Source: Cherax quadricarinatus (lineage: Eukaryota > Arthropoda > Malacostraca > Decapoda > Parastacidae). From it: DNA of 64,000 nucleotides. A program made the position numbers and the translations under genes. The first letter of the stretch is position 1. Every line of letters starts with the position of its first letter. The notes under the pieces are model-generated. The model worked only from the letters and a program-made list of their open reading frames with translations. It was not told the DNA's origin and did no database searches. This document shows, in pieces, positions 10,402 to 20,454 of this stretch. The stretch lies in NCBI RefSeq assembly GCF_038502225.1, contig NC_091391.1, positions 4,445,719 through 4,509,718 on the forward strand, written 5' to 3'.

Positions 10402-13400
10402 AACTGCTGTATAGCCACATTAGGAGGAAGACAACAGTCAAGGACCAGGTGATAAGGCTGAGGAAAGAAGGTGGAGAACTCACAAGAAACGATCAAGAGG
10501 TATGTGAGGAGCTCAACACGAGATTTAAGGAAGTATTTACAGTAGAGTCAGGAAGGACTCTGGGGGGACAGACCAGATGGGGACACCAACAAGGAATACA
10601 CCAACAAGTGTTGGACGACATACATACAGATGAGGAGGAGGTGAAGAAACTGCTAAGGGACATCGATACCTCAAAGGCAATGGGACTGGACAACATCTCC
10701 CCGTGGGTCCTTAGAGAGGGAGCAGATATGTTGTGCGTGCCACTTACCACAATCTTCAACACGCCCCTGGAAACTGGGCAACTACCTGAGGTATGGAAGA
10801 CGGCAAATGTAGTTCCCATTTTTAAAAAAGGAGACAGAAAAGAGGCACTAAACTATAGACCTGTGTCATTGACGTGTATAGTATGCAAAATTATGGAGAA
10901 GATTATCAGGAGGAGAGTGGTGGAGCACCTGGAACAGAACAAGAGTATAAATGCCAACCAGCACGGATTCATGGAAGGCAAATCCTGTGTCACAAACCTT
11001 CTGGAGTTTTATGATAAAATAACAGAAGTAAGACACGAGAGAGAGGGGTGGGTTGATTGCATCTTCTTGGACTGCAAGAAGGCCTTTGACACAGTTCCTC
11101 ACAAGAGATTAGTGCAGAAGCTAGAGCATCAGGCGCATGTAACAGGAAGGGCACTGCAATGGATCAGAGAATACCTGACAGGGACACGAGTCATGGTACG
11201 TAATGATGTATCACAGTGGGCACCTGTGACGAGCGGGGTCCCACAGGGGTCGGTCCTAGGACCAGTGCTATTTTTGGTATATGTGAACGACATGATGGAA
11301 GAGTTAGACTCAGATGAGACGGGAGAAGGAGACTACATAGCAGGTACACTTCAGTCTGGGGAACACAAAGTGGTCATTGCAGTGATGTATAATCCACCAC
11401 AGAACTGCAGGAGGCCAAGAGAGGAATATGAAGAGAGCAACAGAGCAATGGTGGACACACTTGCTGAGGTGGCAAGAAGAGCTCACTCCAGCAGAGCAAA
11501 GTTGCTGGTTATGGGGGATTTCAACCACAGGGAGATTGACTGAGAAAACATGGAGCCACATAGGGGTCCCGAAACATGGAGAGCCAGGATGTTGGACGTG
11601 GTGCTGGAAAACATCATGCACCAACATGTTAAGGACACTACCAGAGTGAGAGGGGAGGATGAACCAGCAAGATTGGACCTTGTGTTCACCCTGGGCAGCT
11701 CAGATATTGAGGACATCAAGTATGAGAGTCCCCTAGGAGCTAGCGACCACGTGGTTCTGTGCTTTGAATACATAGTAGAGCTGCAAGTGGAGAGAATAAC
11801 AGGAGTTGAATGGGAAAAGCCTGACTATAAAAGAAGGGACTACATAGGGTTGAAGAACTTCCTGCGGGAGGTCCAGTGGGACAGAGAACTGGCAGGAAAG
11901 CCAGTAAATGAAATGATGGAATATGTAACAACAAAATGCAAGGAGGCAGTGGAAAGGTTTATTCCCAAGGGCAACAGTAACAATGGGAAGACCAGAACGA
12001 GCCCCTGGTTTACCCGACGGTGTAAGGAGGCAAAAACAAAGTGCAATAGAGAATGGAAAAAGTACAGAAGGCAGAGAACACACGAAAATAGGGAGATCAG
12101 TCGCAGAGCCAGGAATGAGTACGCACAGGTAAGGAGGGAGGCCCAGCGACAGTATGAAAATGACATAGCATCGAGAATCAAGACTGACTCGAAACTGTTG
12201 TATAGCCACATCAGGAGGAAGACTACAGTAAAAGACCAGGTGATCAGATTAAGGACAGAAGGTGGAGAACTCACAAGATATGATCAGGAGGTATGTGAGG
12301 AGCTGAACAGGAGATTTAAGGAAGTTTTTACAGTAGAGACAGGAAGGGCTGTGGGAAGACAGCACAGAAGGGAACATCAAGAGGGAATATACCAACAAGT
12401 GTTGGATGACATACGAACAACTGAGGAGGAGGTGAAGAAGCTCTTAAGTGACCTTGACACCTCAAAGGCGATAGGACCGGACATCTCCCCATGGGTCCTT
12501 AGAGAAGGAGCAGAGATGCTGTGCGTGCCTCTAACCACAATCTTCAACACATCCCTTGAAACTGGGCAACTACCTGAGAAATGGAAGACAGCTAATGTAG
12601 TCCCCATATTTAAGAAAGGAAACAGAAACGAGGCACTAAACTACAGACCTGTGTCTCTGACATGTATTGTGTGCAAAGTCATGGAGAAGATTATCAGGAG
12701 GAGAGTGGTCGAACACCTGGAAAGGAACAAGATTATAAATGAAAACCAGCATGGGTTCATGGAAGGCAAATCTTGTATCACAAACCTCCTGGAGTTTTAT
12801 GACAAGGTAACAGAAGTAAGACACGAGAGAGAGGGGTGGGTAGATTGCGTTTTCCTAGACTGCAGGAAGGACTTTGACACAGTTCCCCACAAGAGATTAG
12901 TGCAGAAGCTGGAGGATCAGGCGCACGTAAAAGGGAGGGCACTGCAATGGATAAGGGAATACCTGACAGGGAGGCAGCAACGAGTCATGGTACGTGAAGA
13001 GGTATCACAGTGGGCGCCTGTTACGAGCAGGGTCCCACAGGGGTCAGTTCTAGGACCAGTGCTATTTTTGATATATGTGAACGACATGATGGAAGGAATA
13101 GACTCTGAAGTGTCCCTGTTCGCAGATGATGTGAAGTTGATGAGAAGAATTAAATCGGACGAGGATGAGGCAGGACTGCAAAGAGACCTGGACAGGCTGG
13201 ACATGTGGTCCAGCAACTGGCTTCTCGAATTCAATCCAGCCAAATGCAAAGTCATGAAGATTGGGGAGGGGCAAAGAAGACCGCAGAGTATAGGCTAGGT
13301 GGACAAAGACTACAGACCTCACTCAGGGAGAAAGATCTTGGGGTGACCATAACACCGAGCACATCACCGGAGGCACACATCAACCAAATAACCGCTGCAG

Positions 13401-13857
13401 CATACGGGCGCCTGGCAAACCTGAGAATAGCGTTCCGATACCTTAATAAGGAATCGTTCAAGACACTGTACACTGTGTATGTTAGGCCCATACTGGAGTA
13501 TGCAGCACCAGTCTGGAACCCACACCTGGTCAAGCACGTCAAGAAGTTAGAGAAAGTACAAAGGTTTGCAACAAGACTAGTCCCAGAGCTCAAGGGAATG
13601 TCGTACGAGGAAAGGTTAAGGGAAATCGGACTGACGACACTGGAGGACAGAAGGGTCAGGGGAGACATGATAACGACATACAAGATACTGCGGGGAATAG
13701 ACAAGGTGGACAGAGATAGGATGTTCCAGAGAGGGGACACAGGGACAAGGGGTCACAACTGGAAGCTGAAGACTCAGACGAGTCACAGGGACGTTAGGAA
13801 GTATTTCTTCAGTCATAGAGTTGTCAGCAAGTGGAATAGCCTAGCAAGTGAAGTAGT
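10400..13857 (+). mobile_element. LINE-A copy a3, main part (rearranged)
   Basis: Starts directly after (CA)n with an RT N-terminal segment (10400-11316), which is joined near 11317 to a second LINE-A segment running from the endonuclease domain through RT to the C-terminal domain (11317-13857). It is cut at 13857 by LINE-B b1 and resumes at 17418. The EN-to-RT part is nearly identical to copy a4 at 32.2 kb. Confidence 0.9.
10449..11543 (+). pseudogene. Chimeric RT-to-endonuclease frame in LINE-A a3
   Basis: 364-residue open frame. Residues 1 to about 288 are the RT N-terminal half (NYRPVSLTCIVCKIMEKII, CKKAFDTVPHKRL, GVPQGSVLGPVLFLVYVNDM). From about residue 289 the frame passes into the middle of the endonuclease domain (VIAVMYNPPQNCRR, LLVMGDFNHREID) and ends at a TGA (11541-11543). 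The junction falls where RT and EN coding sequences share ATGGAAGGAATAGA in copy a4, so microhomology-driven recombination or template switching is likely. RT motif C is lost in the fusion, so activity is not expected. Confidence 0.85.
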
Positions 13858-13942
13858 TACCTGGTTACCTGGAGGTTATTCCGGGGATCAACGCCCCCGC
13901 GGCCCGGTCCATGACCAGGCCTCCCGATGGATCAGGGCCTGA
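11550..13942 (+). pseudogene. LINE-A a3 EN C-terminus, RT and C-terminal domain
   Basis: The same frame as the upstream segment resumes after the in-frame TGA and stays open to 13298: EN C-terminal part (LDLVFTLGSSDIE, GASDHVVLCF), basic linker, then RT with CRKDFDTVPHKRL (the usual A before F is D here) and SLFADDVKL. A 4-nt deletion relative to a4 near 13285 shifts the rest (RT end and C-terminal domain) into the frame open at 13205-13942, whose last codons run into LINE-B. Two breaks plus the LINE-B insertion make it a pseudogene. Confidence 0.85.
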
Positions 13943-16900
13943 TCAACTAGGCTGTTACTGCTGGCCGCACGCAGTCCAACGTACGAGCCACAGCCCGGCT
14001 GATCCGGCATTGACTTTAGGTATCTGACCAGCTCTCTCTTGAAGGCAGCCAGGGGTTTATTGGCAATTCCCCTAATGCTTGATGGGAGGCTGTTAAACAG
14101 TTTTGGGCCCTGGACACTTATGGTGTTTTCCCTTAGTGTACCAATGGCGCCCCTACTTTTTATTGGCGGCATTTTGCATCGCCTGCCCAGTCTTTTACTT
14201 TCGTAGGGAGTGATTTCTGTGTGCAGATTTGGGACCATTCCTTCCAAGATTTTCCAAGTGTAGATTATGATATATCTCTCCCTCCTGCGTTCCAACGAGT
14301 ACAAGTCAAGTGCTTCCAAGCGTTCCCAGTAGTTAAGGTGCTTGACAGAACTTATACGTGCAGTAAAGGATCTCTGTACACTCTCTAGATCTGCGATTTC
14401 ACCTGCTTTGAATGGAGATGTTAATGTACAGCAGTATTCCAGCCTAGAGAGAACAAGTGATTTGAAAAGGATCATCATGGGCTTGGCATCTCTCGTTTTG
14501 AAAGTTCTCATTATCCATCCTATCATTTTCTTTGCACGTGCGATCGTGGCACTGTTGTGATTCTTGAAAGTGAGATCCTCAGACATTACTACTCCCAGGT
14601 CCCTTACATTAGTTTTCTGCTCTATTGTATGGCCGGAGTCAGTAGTATACTCTGTTCTAGTTATTATCTCCTCCAGTTTTCCATAACGGAGTAGTTGGAA
14701 TTTGTCCTCATTGAACATCATATTGTTTACCGTTGCCCACTGGAAAACTTTGTTTATATCTTCTTGGAGGTTAACCGCGTCCTCAGCAGATGACAGCCTC
14801 ATGCAGATCCTAGTATCATCCACAAAGGATGATACGGTGCTGTGGCGTATATCTCTGTTTATGTCTGATATGAGGATAAGGAATAAGATGGGGGCGAGTA
14901 CTGTGCCTTGTGGAACAGAGCTCTTCACTATGGCAGCCTCCGATTTAACTCTGTTGACCACTACTCTTTGTGTTCGATTTGTTAGGAAGTTGAAGATCCA
15001 TCTCCCCACTTTCCCAGTTATTCCTTTAGCACGTATTTTATGGGCTATTACGCCATGATCGCATTTGTCAATTGCTTTTGCAAAGTCTGTGTATATTACA
15101 TCTGCATTCTGATTTTCTTCCAGTGCATCCAAGGCCATGTCATAGTGATCCAGTAGTTGTGAGAGGCAGGAGCGACCTGCCCTGAACCCATGTTGCCCTG
15201 GATTGTGCAGATTTTGGGAATCCAGGTGATTTGCAATCCTGCTTCTTAGCACTCTTTCAAAGATTTTTATGATGTGGGACGTCAGAGCTATTGGTCTATA
15301 GTTCTTAGCTAATGCTTTGCTGCCACCTTTATGGAGTGGGGCTATATCCGTTGTTTTAAGTGACTGTGGAATTTCACCCATGTCCAAGCTCCTCCTCCAT
15401 AGTGTACTTAGGGCATGCGAGAGGGGTTTCTTGCAGTTCTTAATGAAAACAGAGTTCCACGAGTCTGGACCCGGGGCTGAGTGCATAGGCATGTTGTCAA
15501 TGGCTTTTTCGAAATCTATCGGAGGTAGGGTAATGTCGGAAATCTGGCATACATTTATGGAGTTTTGAGGCTCATTCATGAAGAAATCATTTGGGTCGTC
15601 GATCCTCAGACCGATTAGTGGTTCACTAAACACAGAGTCGTACTGGGATTTCAATATTTCACTCATTTCCTTGTTGTCATCTGTGTAAGTCCCATCCTGT
15701 CTGAGTAAGGGCCCGATACTAGATGTGGTATTTGCCTTGTTTTTGGCATATGAAAAGAAATATTTTGAATTTCTTCCAATTTCACTAATAGCTTTAAGCT
15801 CCTCCTGCCTCTCCTGGTTCCTGTAAGAGTCATTTAGCTTAAGTTCGATAGTTTCCACTTCCCTGGTCAGCGCCTCCTTTCGTGTATCAGATGTTCTAGC
15901 ACTCCTGAGGAGCTTAGTGACTCTTCGTCGTCTTCTGTAGAGGGAGTGTCTTTTTCTCTCCAGTTTACTCCTGCTCTTCTTCTTTCTTAGGGGAATATGC
16001 CTAGAACATGCTTCGGCTACCAGGAAGTTGATCCTTTCGAGGCACTGGTTTGGATCCATGTCATTTAAGACATCTTCCCAACATGTTTCGTTTAGGACAT
16101 GGTTTACCTGGTCCCAGTTGATGTTCGTGTTGTTGAAGTTGTATTTTGTGAAGACACCTTCACAGGTACATGCATTCTGCTGATCAGGACCCCTATGTAT
16201 GTACGTCTGGACTTCGATTAGGTTGTGATCGGAATTAGTTGTTTTTGATATTCTTATGTCTCTTATCAGGTCCTCATTATTTGTGAAGATAAGGTCAATT
16301 GTGTTTTCTAGTCTTGTTGGCTCCACTATCTGCTGGCTTAAGGTGTGTTTTTCGCAGAGACTTAGTAGCTCATGTGTGTGTGACCTTTCATCTGCGCTAC
16401 CTCCGGGGATTGTTTCAGCTATAACATTATTTGCTACATTCTTCCATTTTGTATGCCTTAGGTTGAAATCACCAAGCAGTAAGATGTTTGGGGATGGAGC
16501 TGGAAGGTTTTCCAAACAGTAATCGATTTTTAGTAGCTGTTCCTTGAACTGTTGGGAGGTTGCATCTGGTGGCTTGTATACAACCACAATGACTAGGTTT
16601 TGGTTCTCGATCTTTATTGATAGAACTTCAACTACCTCATTTGTGGTGTTCAGCAACTCCGTGCAGATAAGGGACTCTTTGACATACAGGCCAACCCCCC
16701 CTTGTTGCCTGTTTTTTCTGTCGCATCTAAAAAGGTTGTAACCACTTATCCATATTTCACTGTCAAAGTGATCTTTTGTGTGAGTCTCTGTGAAGGCTGC
16801 AAACATTGCATTAGACTCCTCTAGAAGACCACTGATAAAAGGTATTTTGTTGTTGGTGGATGGCTTAAGGCCCTGTATATTAGCAAATATGAACGAGGTT

Positions 16901-17037
16901 GTATTCTGTGTTTGTTGGGGGGATTTTGTTATTGGCATCAGTAGTTGTAATTCTGGAGGGCCATGGGTGGCCACTGGCTGCGCCTCCAGTCCAACAAGGC
17001 TCCAAGGTGGTGGACTATTTTTATTATTTCCTTCCAT
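13888..17037 (-). CDS. LINE-B ORF2: AP endonuclease-reverse transcriptase
   Basis: 1,049 residues without a stop, the longest credible coding sequence here. The APE-type endonuclease occupies about residues 45-275: FIFANIQGL, FTETHTKD, GGVGLYVKES, LLLGDFNLRHTKW and SDHNLIEV give the expected N, E, D and SDH landmarks. RT lies at about 500-790: NYRPIALTSHIIKIFERVL, DFAKAIDKCDH (motif A), SSVPQGTVLAPILFLILISD, and SSFVDDTRICM (motif C, FVDD where copy b2 has FADD). A C-terminal domain of about 230 residues follows. These enzymes nick target DNA and copy element RNA from the nick (family knowledge). ORF2 follows ORF1 after about 107 nt. It may be functional; the clade (Jockey/I/CR1-like) is not settled. 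Confidence 0.93.
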   Translation of the reverse strand: MEGNNKNSPPPWSLVGLEAQPVATHGPPELQLLMPITKSPQQTQNTTSFIFANIQGLKPSTNNKIPFISGLLEESNAMFAAFTETHTKDHFDSEIWISGYNLFRCDRKNRQQGGVGLYVKESLICTELLNTTNEVVEVLSIKIENQNLVIVVVYKPPDATSQQFKEQLLKIDYCLENLPAPSPNILLLGDFNLRHTKWKNVANNVIAETIPGGSADERSHTHELLSLCEKHTLSQQIVEPTRLENTIDLIFTNNEDLIRDIRISKTTNSDHNLIEVQTYIHRGPDQQNACTCEGVFTKYNFNNTNINWDQVNHVLNETCWEDVLNDMDPNQCLERINFLVAEACSRHIPLRKKKSRSKLERKRHSLYRRRRRVTKLLRSARTSDTRKEALTREVETIELKLNDSYRNQERQEELKAISEIGRNSKYFFSYAKNKANTTSSIGPLLRQDGTYTDDNKEMSEILKSQYDSVFSEPLIGLRIDDPNDFFMNEPQNSINVCQISDITLPPIDFEKAIDNMPMHSAPGPDSWNSVFIKNCKKPLSHALSTLWRRSLDMGEIPQSLKTTDIAPLHKGGSKALAKNYRPIALTSHIIKIFERVLRSRIANHLDSQNLHNPGQHGFRAGRSCLSQLLDHYDMALDALEENQNADVIYTDFAKAIDKCDHGVIAHKIRAKGITGKVGRWIFNFLTNRTQRVVVNRVKSEAAIVKSSVPQGTVLAPILFLILISDINRDIRHSTVSSFVDDTRICMRLSSAEDAVNLQEDINKVFQWATVNNMMFNEDKFQLLRYGKLEEIITRTEYTTDSGHTIEQKTNVRDLGVVMSEDLTFKNHNSATIARAKKMIGWIMRTFKTRDAKPMMILFKSLVLSRLEYCCTLTSPFKAGEIADLESVQRSFTARISSVKHLNYWERLEALDLYSLERRRERYIIIYTWKILEGMVPNLHTEITPYESKRLGRRCKMPPIKSRGAIGTLRENTISVQGPKLFNSLPSSIRGIANKPLAAFKRELVRYLKSMPDQPGCGSYVGLRAASSNSLVDQALIHREAWSWTGPRGR

Positions 17038-17144
17038 TTTCTTTTTTCGTTTCCTGCCACTAAAAAATCACCTGGAGTTGGGTTGTCGTAGCTAGTATTG
17101 TTTGTCTTGTGGGGTCTGTGCCTCCTGGTCCCTTTTAGATGGTA

Positions 17145-17417
17145 TTAATGGCACTCGATGTTGTAACACTGCTTCTGGAGGACCGAGGAGTGGCACATTT
17201 TTGGGTGAAAGAAAGTACAGGAAGAAGAACGACACACTCCTTTAGACAGGAGGTCGCTACATTTTTTGGGATGCTCAAAGTTGCATGTCCCATTTTTTTC
17301 CCCTGTTATTCCATGCTTACAGATGCCCCAAGCATAATATTTGCACAAATTCACCTTTGGTTGAGAATTGTTGGGAGGTGTGTTGTCAATTTCTGCAGGT
17401 TCTGGGACTGCAGGTTC
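17145..17417 (-). CDS. LINE-B ORF1 C-terminal part with CCCH fingers
   Basis: Frame open from the element's truncated 5' edge to a TAA at 17145-17147. After a Pro/Glu-rich stretch it shows spaced Cys/His sets: CKYYAWGICKHG...C..EH, then CSDLLSKGVCRSSSCTFFH, then a C-H...C....CH cluster, which read as two CCCH (C-x7/8-C-x5-10-C-x3-H) fingers and a partial third. CCCH fingers bind RNA in other proteins, so a role in packaging element RNA is a reasonable inference. Most LINE ORF1 proteins instead carry CCHC knuckles or RRMs. The N-terminus is missing, so length and start are unknown. Confidence 0.75.
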   Translation of the reverse strand, partial: EPAVPEPAEIDNTPPNNSQPKVNLCKYYAWGICKHGITGEKNGTCNFEHPKKCSDLLSKGVCRSSSCTFFHPKMCHSSVLQKQCYNIECH

Positions 17418-17564
17418 TGGAGGCAGGAACCATACATAGTTTTAAGAAGATGTATGACAAAGCTCAGGAAGCAGAGAGAGGATCCAGTAGCGATCAGTGA
17501 AGAGGCGGGGCCAGGAGCTGAGACTCTACCCCTGCAACCACAATTTGGTGAGCACAATTAGGTG

Positions 17565-17566
<2 letters not shown>
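17418..17566 (+). mobile_element. LINE-A copy a3, 3' end after LINE-B insertion
   Basis: Resumes exactly where a3 was cut at 13857 (GGAGGCAGGAACC..., compare a4 at 34905). It contains the ORF end, the short 3' UTR with GAAGAGGCGGGGCCAGGAG, and two tail units ending AATTAGGTGAGTACA, then passes into (CA)n. Confidence 0.9.
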
Positions 17567-17624
<58 letters not shown>

Positions 17625-17640
17625 CACACACACACACGCA
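17567..17640. repeat. (CA)n microsatellite at LINE-A a3 3' junction
   Basis: CA run with two CG interruptions, directly after the LINE-A tail GTGAGTACA. Confidence 0.9.
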
Positions 17641-17749
17641 ATACATTTATTCCACACATAATTCCTTGGGAAGGAATGTTAACACGTTGTAATTACTGAA
17701 GCTGCTGGTATTAATTAAAGCGGAGGGAGTATGGGGTGTTGTCGGTAAC

Positions 17750-18253
17750 TTAAGACGTGTGTTTGTCTCACTACTTCCTGATGACGGGACTTGGGACAGT
17801 GTCTGAGGAGAGATGAGACGGTTAAGACGTGTGTTTGTCTCACTACTTCCTGGTGACGGGACTTGGGACAGTGTCTGAGGAGAGATGAGACGGTTAAGAC
17901 GTGTGTTTGTCTCACTACTTCCTGGTGACGGGACTTGGGACAGTGTCTGAGGAGAGATGAGACGGTTAAGACGTGTGTTTGTCTCACTACTTCCTGGTGA
18001 CGGGACTTGGGACAGTGTCTGAGGAGAGATGAGACGGTTAAGACGTGTGTTTGTCTCACTACTTCCTGGTGACGGGACTTGGGACAGTGTCTGAGGAGAG
18101 ATGAGACGGTTAAGACGTGTGTTTGTCTCACTACTTCCTGGTGACGGGACTTGGGACAGTGTCTGAGGAGAGATGAGACGGTTAAGACGTGTGTTTGTCT
18201 CACTACTTCCTGGTGACGGGACTTGGGACAGTGTCTGAGGAGAGATGAGACGG
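17750..18253. repeat. 72-bp minisatellite, 7 units
   Basis: Seven almost identical 72-bp units, each starting TTAAGACGTGTGTTTGTCTC. Homogeneity is very high (one or two differences in the first unit), implying recent amplification. Because 72 is divisible by 3 the minus strand is open with a 24-residue repeat, but no gene features support translation. The flanks 17641-17749 and 18254-18430 hold nothing recognised. Confidence 0.95.
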
Positions 18254-18437
18254 GATGTATATCTCTGTCCTTTCTGGTGACAGATCTAAAGAAGAGTATT
18301 TGCGAAAGAGGAGACAGGATATATATGCTTATTCTCGTTCATGACGAGTCAAGGGGCAGTAAGAGAGGACAGGATGTATATAGTCTCAGGGATCTCTTGT
18401 AATCTCTTACCTAACTTAAACATTATATATATATATT

Positions 18438-19082
18438 TTATTAACACATCGGCAGTCTCCCACCAAGGCAGGTTCCCCGAGAAAGAAAAACTTTCATCAT
18501 TCACATCACTGTCTTGCCAGAAAGGTGCTTTACACTACAGTTTTTAAACTGCAACATTAACACCCCTCCTTCAGAGTGCAGGCACTGTACTTCCCATCTC
18601 CAGGACTCAAGTCCGGCCTGCCGGTTTCCCTGAACCCCTTCATAAATGTTACTTTGCTCACACTCCAACAGCACGTCAAGTATTAAAAACCATTTGCGTC
18701 CATTCGCTCCTATCTAACATGCTCACACATGCCTGCTGGAAGTCCAAGCCCCTCGCACACAAAACCTCCTTTACCCCCTCCCTCCAACCTTCCCCAGGCC
18801 GACCCCTACCCCGCCTTCCCTCTACTACAGATTTATACACTCCCGAAGTCATTCTATTGCGTCCCAACCTCTCTACATGTCCAAACCACCTCAACAACCC
18901 CTCCTCAGCTCTCTGGATAAGAGTTTTGGTAATCCCACATCTCCTAATCTTCAAACTACGGATTCCTGCATTATATTCACACCACTCATTGCCCTCAAAC
19001 ATGACATCTCAACTGCCTCCAGCCTTCTCCTTGTTGCAACATTCACCACCTATGTTTCACACCCATTTAAGACCGTTTTGTG

Positions 19083-19083
<1 letters not shown>
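18438..19083 (-). mobile_element. RTE-like LINE 3' end
   Basis: Minus-strand 3' part of a second kind of LINE, with a TA-repeat tail at 18424-18437. Coding remnant at 18676-19002, then about 240 nt of 3' UTR. It is bounded on its 5' side by a long (AT)n run. Confidence 0.75.
18676..19002 (-). pseudogene. RTE-like LINE, C-terminal fragment
   Basis: A 108-residue frame contains AEEGLLRWFGHVERLGRNRM and a Gly/Arg-rich GRRGRGRPGEGW segment, the typical C-terminal tail after the RT thumb in RTE/BovB-type and related elements. No catalytic motif is included. 5'-truncated, so inactive. Confidence 0.8.

Positions 19084-19087
<4 letters not shown>

Positions 19088-19161
<74 letters not shown>
19088..19161. 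repeat. (AT)n microsatellite
   Basis: Pure AT run of about 74 nt between the RTE-like fragment and MITE M1. Confidence 0.95.
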
Positions 19162-19166
<5 letters not shown>

Positions 19167-19170
19167 GTAT

Positions 19171-19566
19171 ATGTGGTGTCGAACAGGTAAAACTTTCTAT
19201 TTTGGCTTAAATAGCAATGCTCTTCTTACTGAATAAGACAAGCGAAAATTTGTGTATGCAATAATTTCGCAAAAATCATTCTGAACCTAACGAAAAAATA
19301 TATTTCATTGCGTTTGTTTGTTATTAAATTATTGTAAACTTATCTAAAATATATTTAGTTGTATTAGGCTAAATTAAATTGAGCTTGTTATAATAAGGTC
19401 AGGTAAGTTTTCTAAGGTTCTTTTGGTACAAAATTACTAATTTTTACATTAACGTAAACGAAAAAACATATCTTAAAACGTATAAGAGAAAATTTTAGAA
19501 AGGACTTAATTTTAAATGAGTTCTTGCTAATTGACCAGTTTTACCTATTCATTCGGCAGGATCGAA
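19171..19566. mobile_element. MITE-like element M1
   Basis: About 395 bp, AT-rich, non-coding. The ends are imperfect inverted repeats: GTGGTGTCGAACAGGTAAAA at the left and, read inward from the right, a GCCGAATGAATAGGTAAAAC version. It is flanked by TA repeats on both sides. Copies M2 (31186-31566) and M3 (23162-23290) share the interior, including TCATTCTGAACCTAACG and TAAGGTCAGGTAAG. Confidence 0.8.
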
Positions 19567-19654
19567 TATATATAATATAGGGTGATCCGGGGGTCAACTC
19601 CCCCGTCGCACGTGATCGTTTTTTTTCATCAGATCTGTTGTGGACTGAGAGAGA

Positions 19655-19800
19655 TAGTGGTAATGGTGGTAGTTGTGGTTGTGGAAGTGGTTATGGTCGT
19701 GGTGGTGAGTTGTAGTGGTGGTGGTGATGGTCTTGGTGGGAGGGATGGTGGTGGTAGTTATAGTGGTGGTGATAGTGCAGTGGTGTTGGCGGTGATAATA
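19655..19800. repeat. Imperfect GTGGTGGT-rich tract
   Basis: Low-complexity GGT/GTGGTT stretch without a fixed period. The following 19801-20019 holds nothing recognised. Confidence 0.6.
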
Positions 19801-20019
19801 CATTGATGGTGGTAATGTCAGTAACCACCCACACCCCTTCTTTCATCCCCACTAAGAGGGAGGAGCCAGAACTAATATATCTCAGGTACCCGACACAACC
19901 TAGCTAGGAAGCTGCATCTCTGAGCTCCGCGGGATGAACGAGTCAGCCTCGGCATACTAAGAAAGGCTAGACGTCCACTCTGTTGAATACTTAACAACCC
20001 GACTTTCAATTTATTGTGT

Positions 20020-20212
20020 GTACTCCCCTATTTGTAGTTGCAAGGGACTAGTCATAGCTCCTGGCCCCGCCTCTTCACTGATCTCTGCTCCATGAGCTTT
20101 ATCATACCTCGTCTTAAAATTATGTATGGTTCCTGCCTCCACTACGTCACTTCCCAGACTATTCCACTTCCTGACAACTCTGTGACTCACGAAATAGTTC
20201 CTACTTACTGTT
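20020..20212 (-). mobile_element. LINE-A 3' fragment
   Basis: Matches the LINE-A ORF end and 3' UTR (GCTCCTGGCCCCGCCTCTTC read on plus), ending in TGTGTGTACTC on its 3' side. Diverged and 5'-truncated. The following stretch to about 20340 resembles a decayed minus-strand SINE (compare 50530-50600), at low confidence. Confidence 0.8.
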
Positions 20213-20454
20213 AGGTGAACATGGACATCAGGTGCCTTAAGGAAACACGCCCTAATGTTGAAGAGGGTAAAATACGTCTCTAAAAAATCATGGAATGGAT
20301 GGGATCTGAACCTATGACAGGTGAGGTTAAGTATCTATTCTAGATAAAAGTAGATAGTCCTCAATAGATAGTCTAGGTGTGGGTTTCCCAAGTCCTTAAA
20401 GAAAAAAAGCAAAACGTACCAGGAACAGTTCACCCAAATCCACACCACGACATT

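Larger units (their letters stand above)
13858..17417 (-). mobile_element. LINE-B copy b1, nearly full length
   Basis: Minus-strand non-LTR element inserted into LINE-A a3. It holds the end of ORF1 (CCCH fingers) and a complete ORF2, with only about 30 nt of 3' UTR ending in a repeated CCAGGTAA motif. It has no poly-A. Comparison with uninterrupted copy a4 shows the host sequence continuing across the insertion with at most 1 nt duplicated, so no clear target-site duplication. The ORF1 reading frame is open to the right-hand edge, so the 5' end is truncated within ORF1. Confidence 0.9.

Noticed and set aside
10102..10452. Poly-Ile/Thr-His and poly-Cys/Val frames around 10.1-10.5, 32.0 and 35.1 kb
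   Set aside because: Translations of (TTA)n and (CA)n tracts.
17145..17354. CCCH finger protein as a separate host gene
   Set aside because: Its position and strand directly upstream of ORF2, and the shared element boundaries, make it ORF1 of LINE-B.
17715..18203. 162-residue frame with a 24-residue repeat as a gene
   Set aside because: A 72-bp minisatellite in frame. No non-repeat domain, signal peptide or neighbouring exons.
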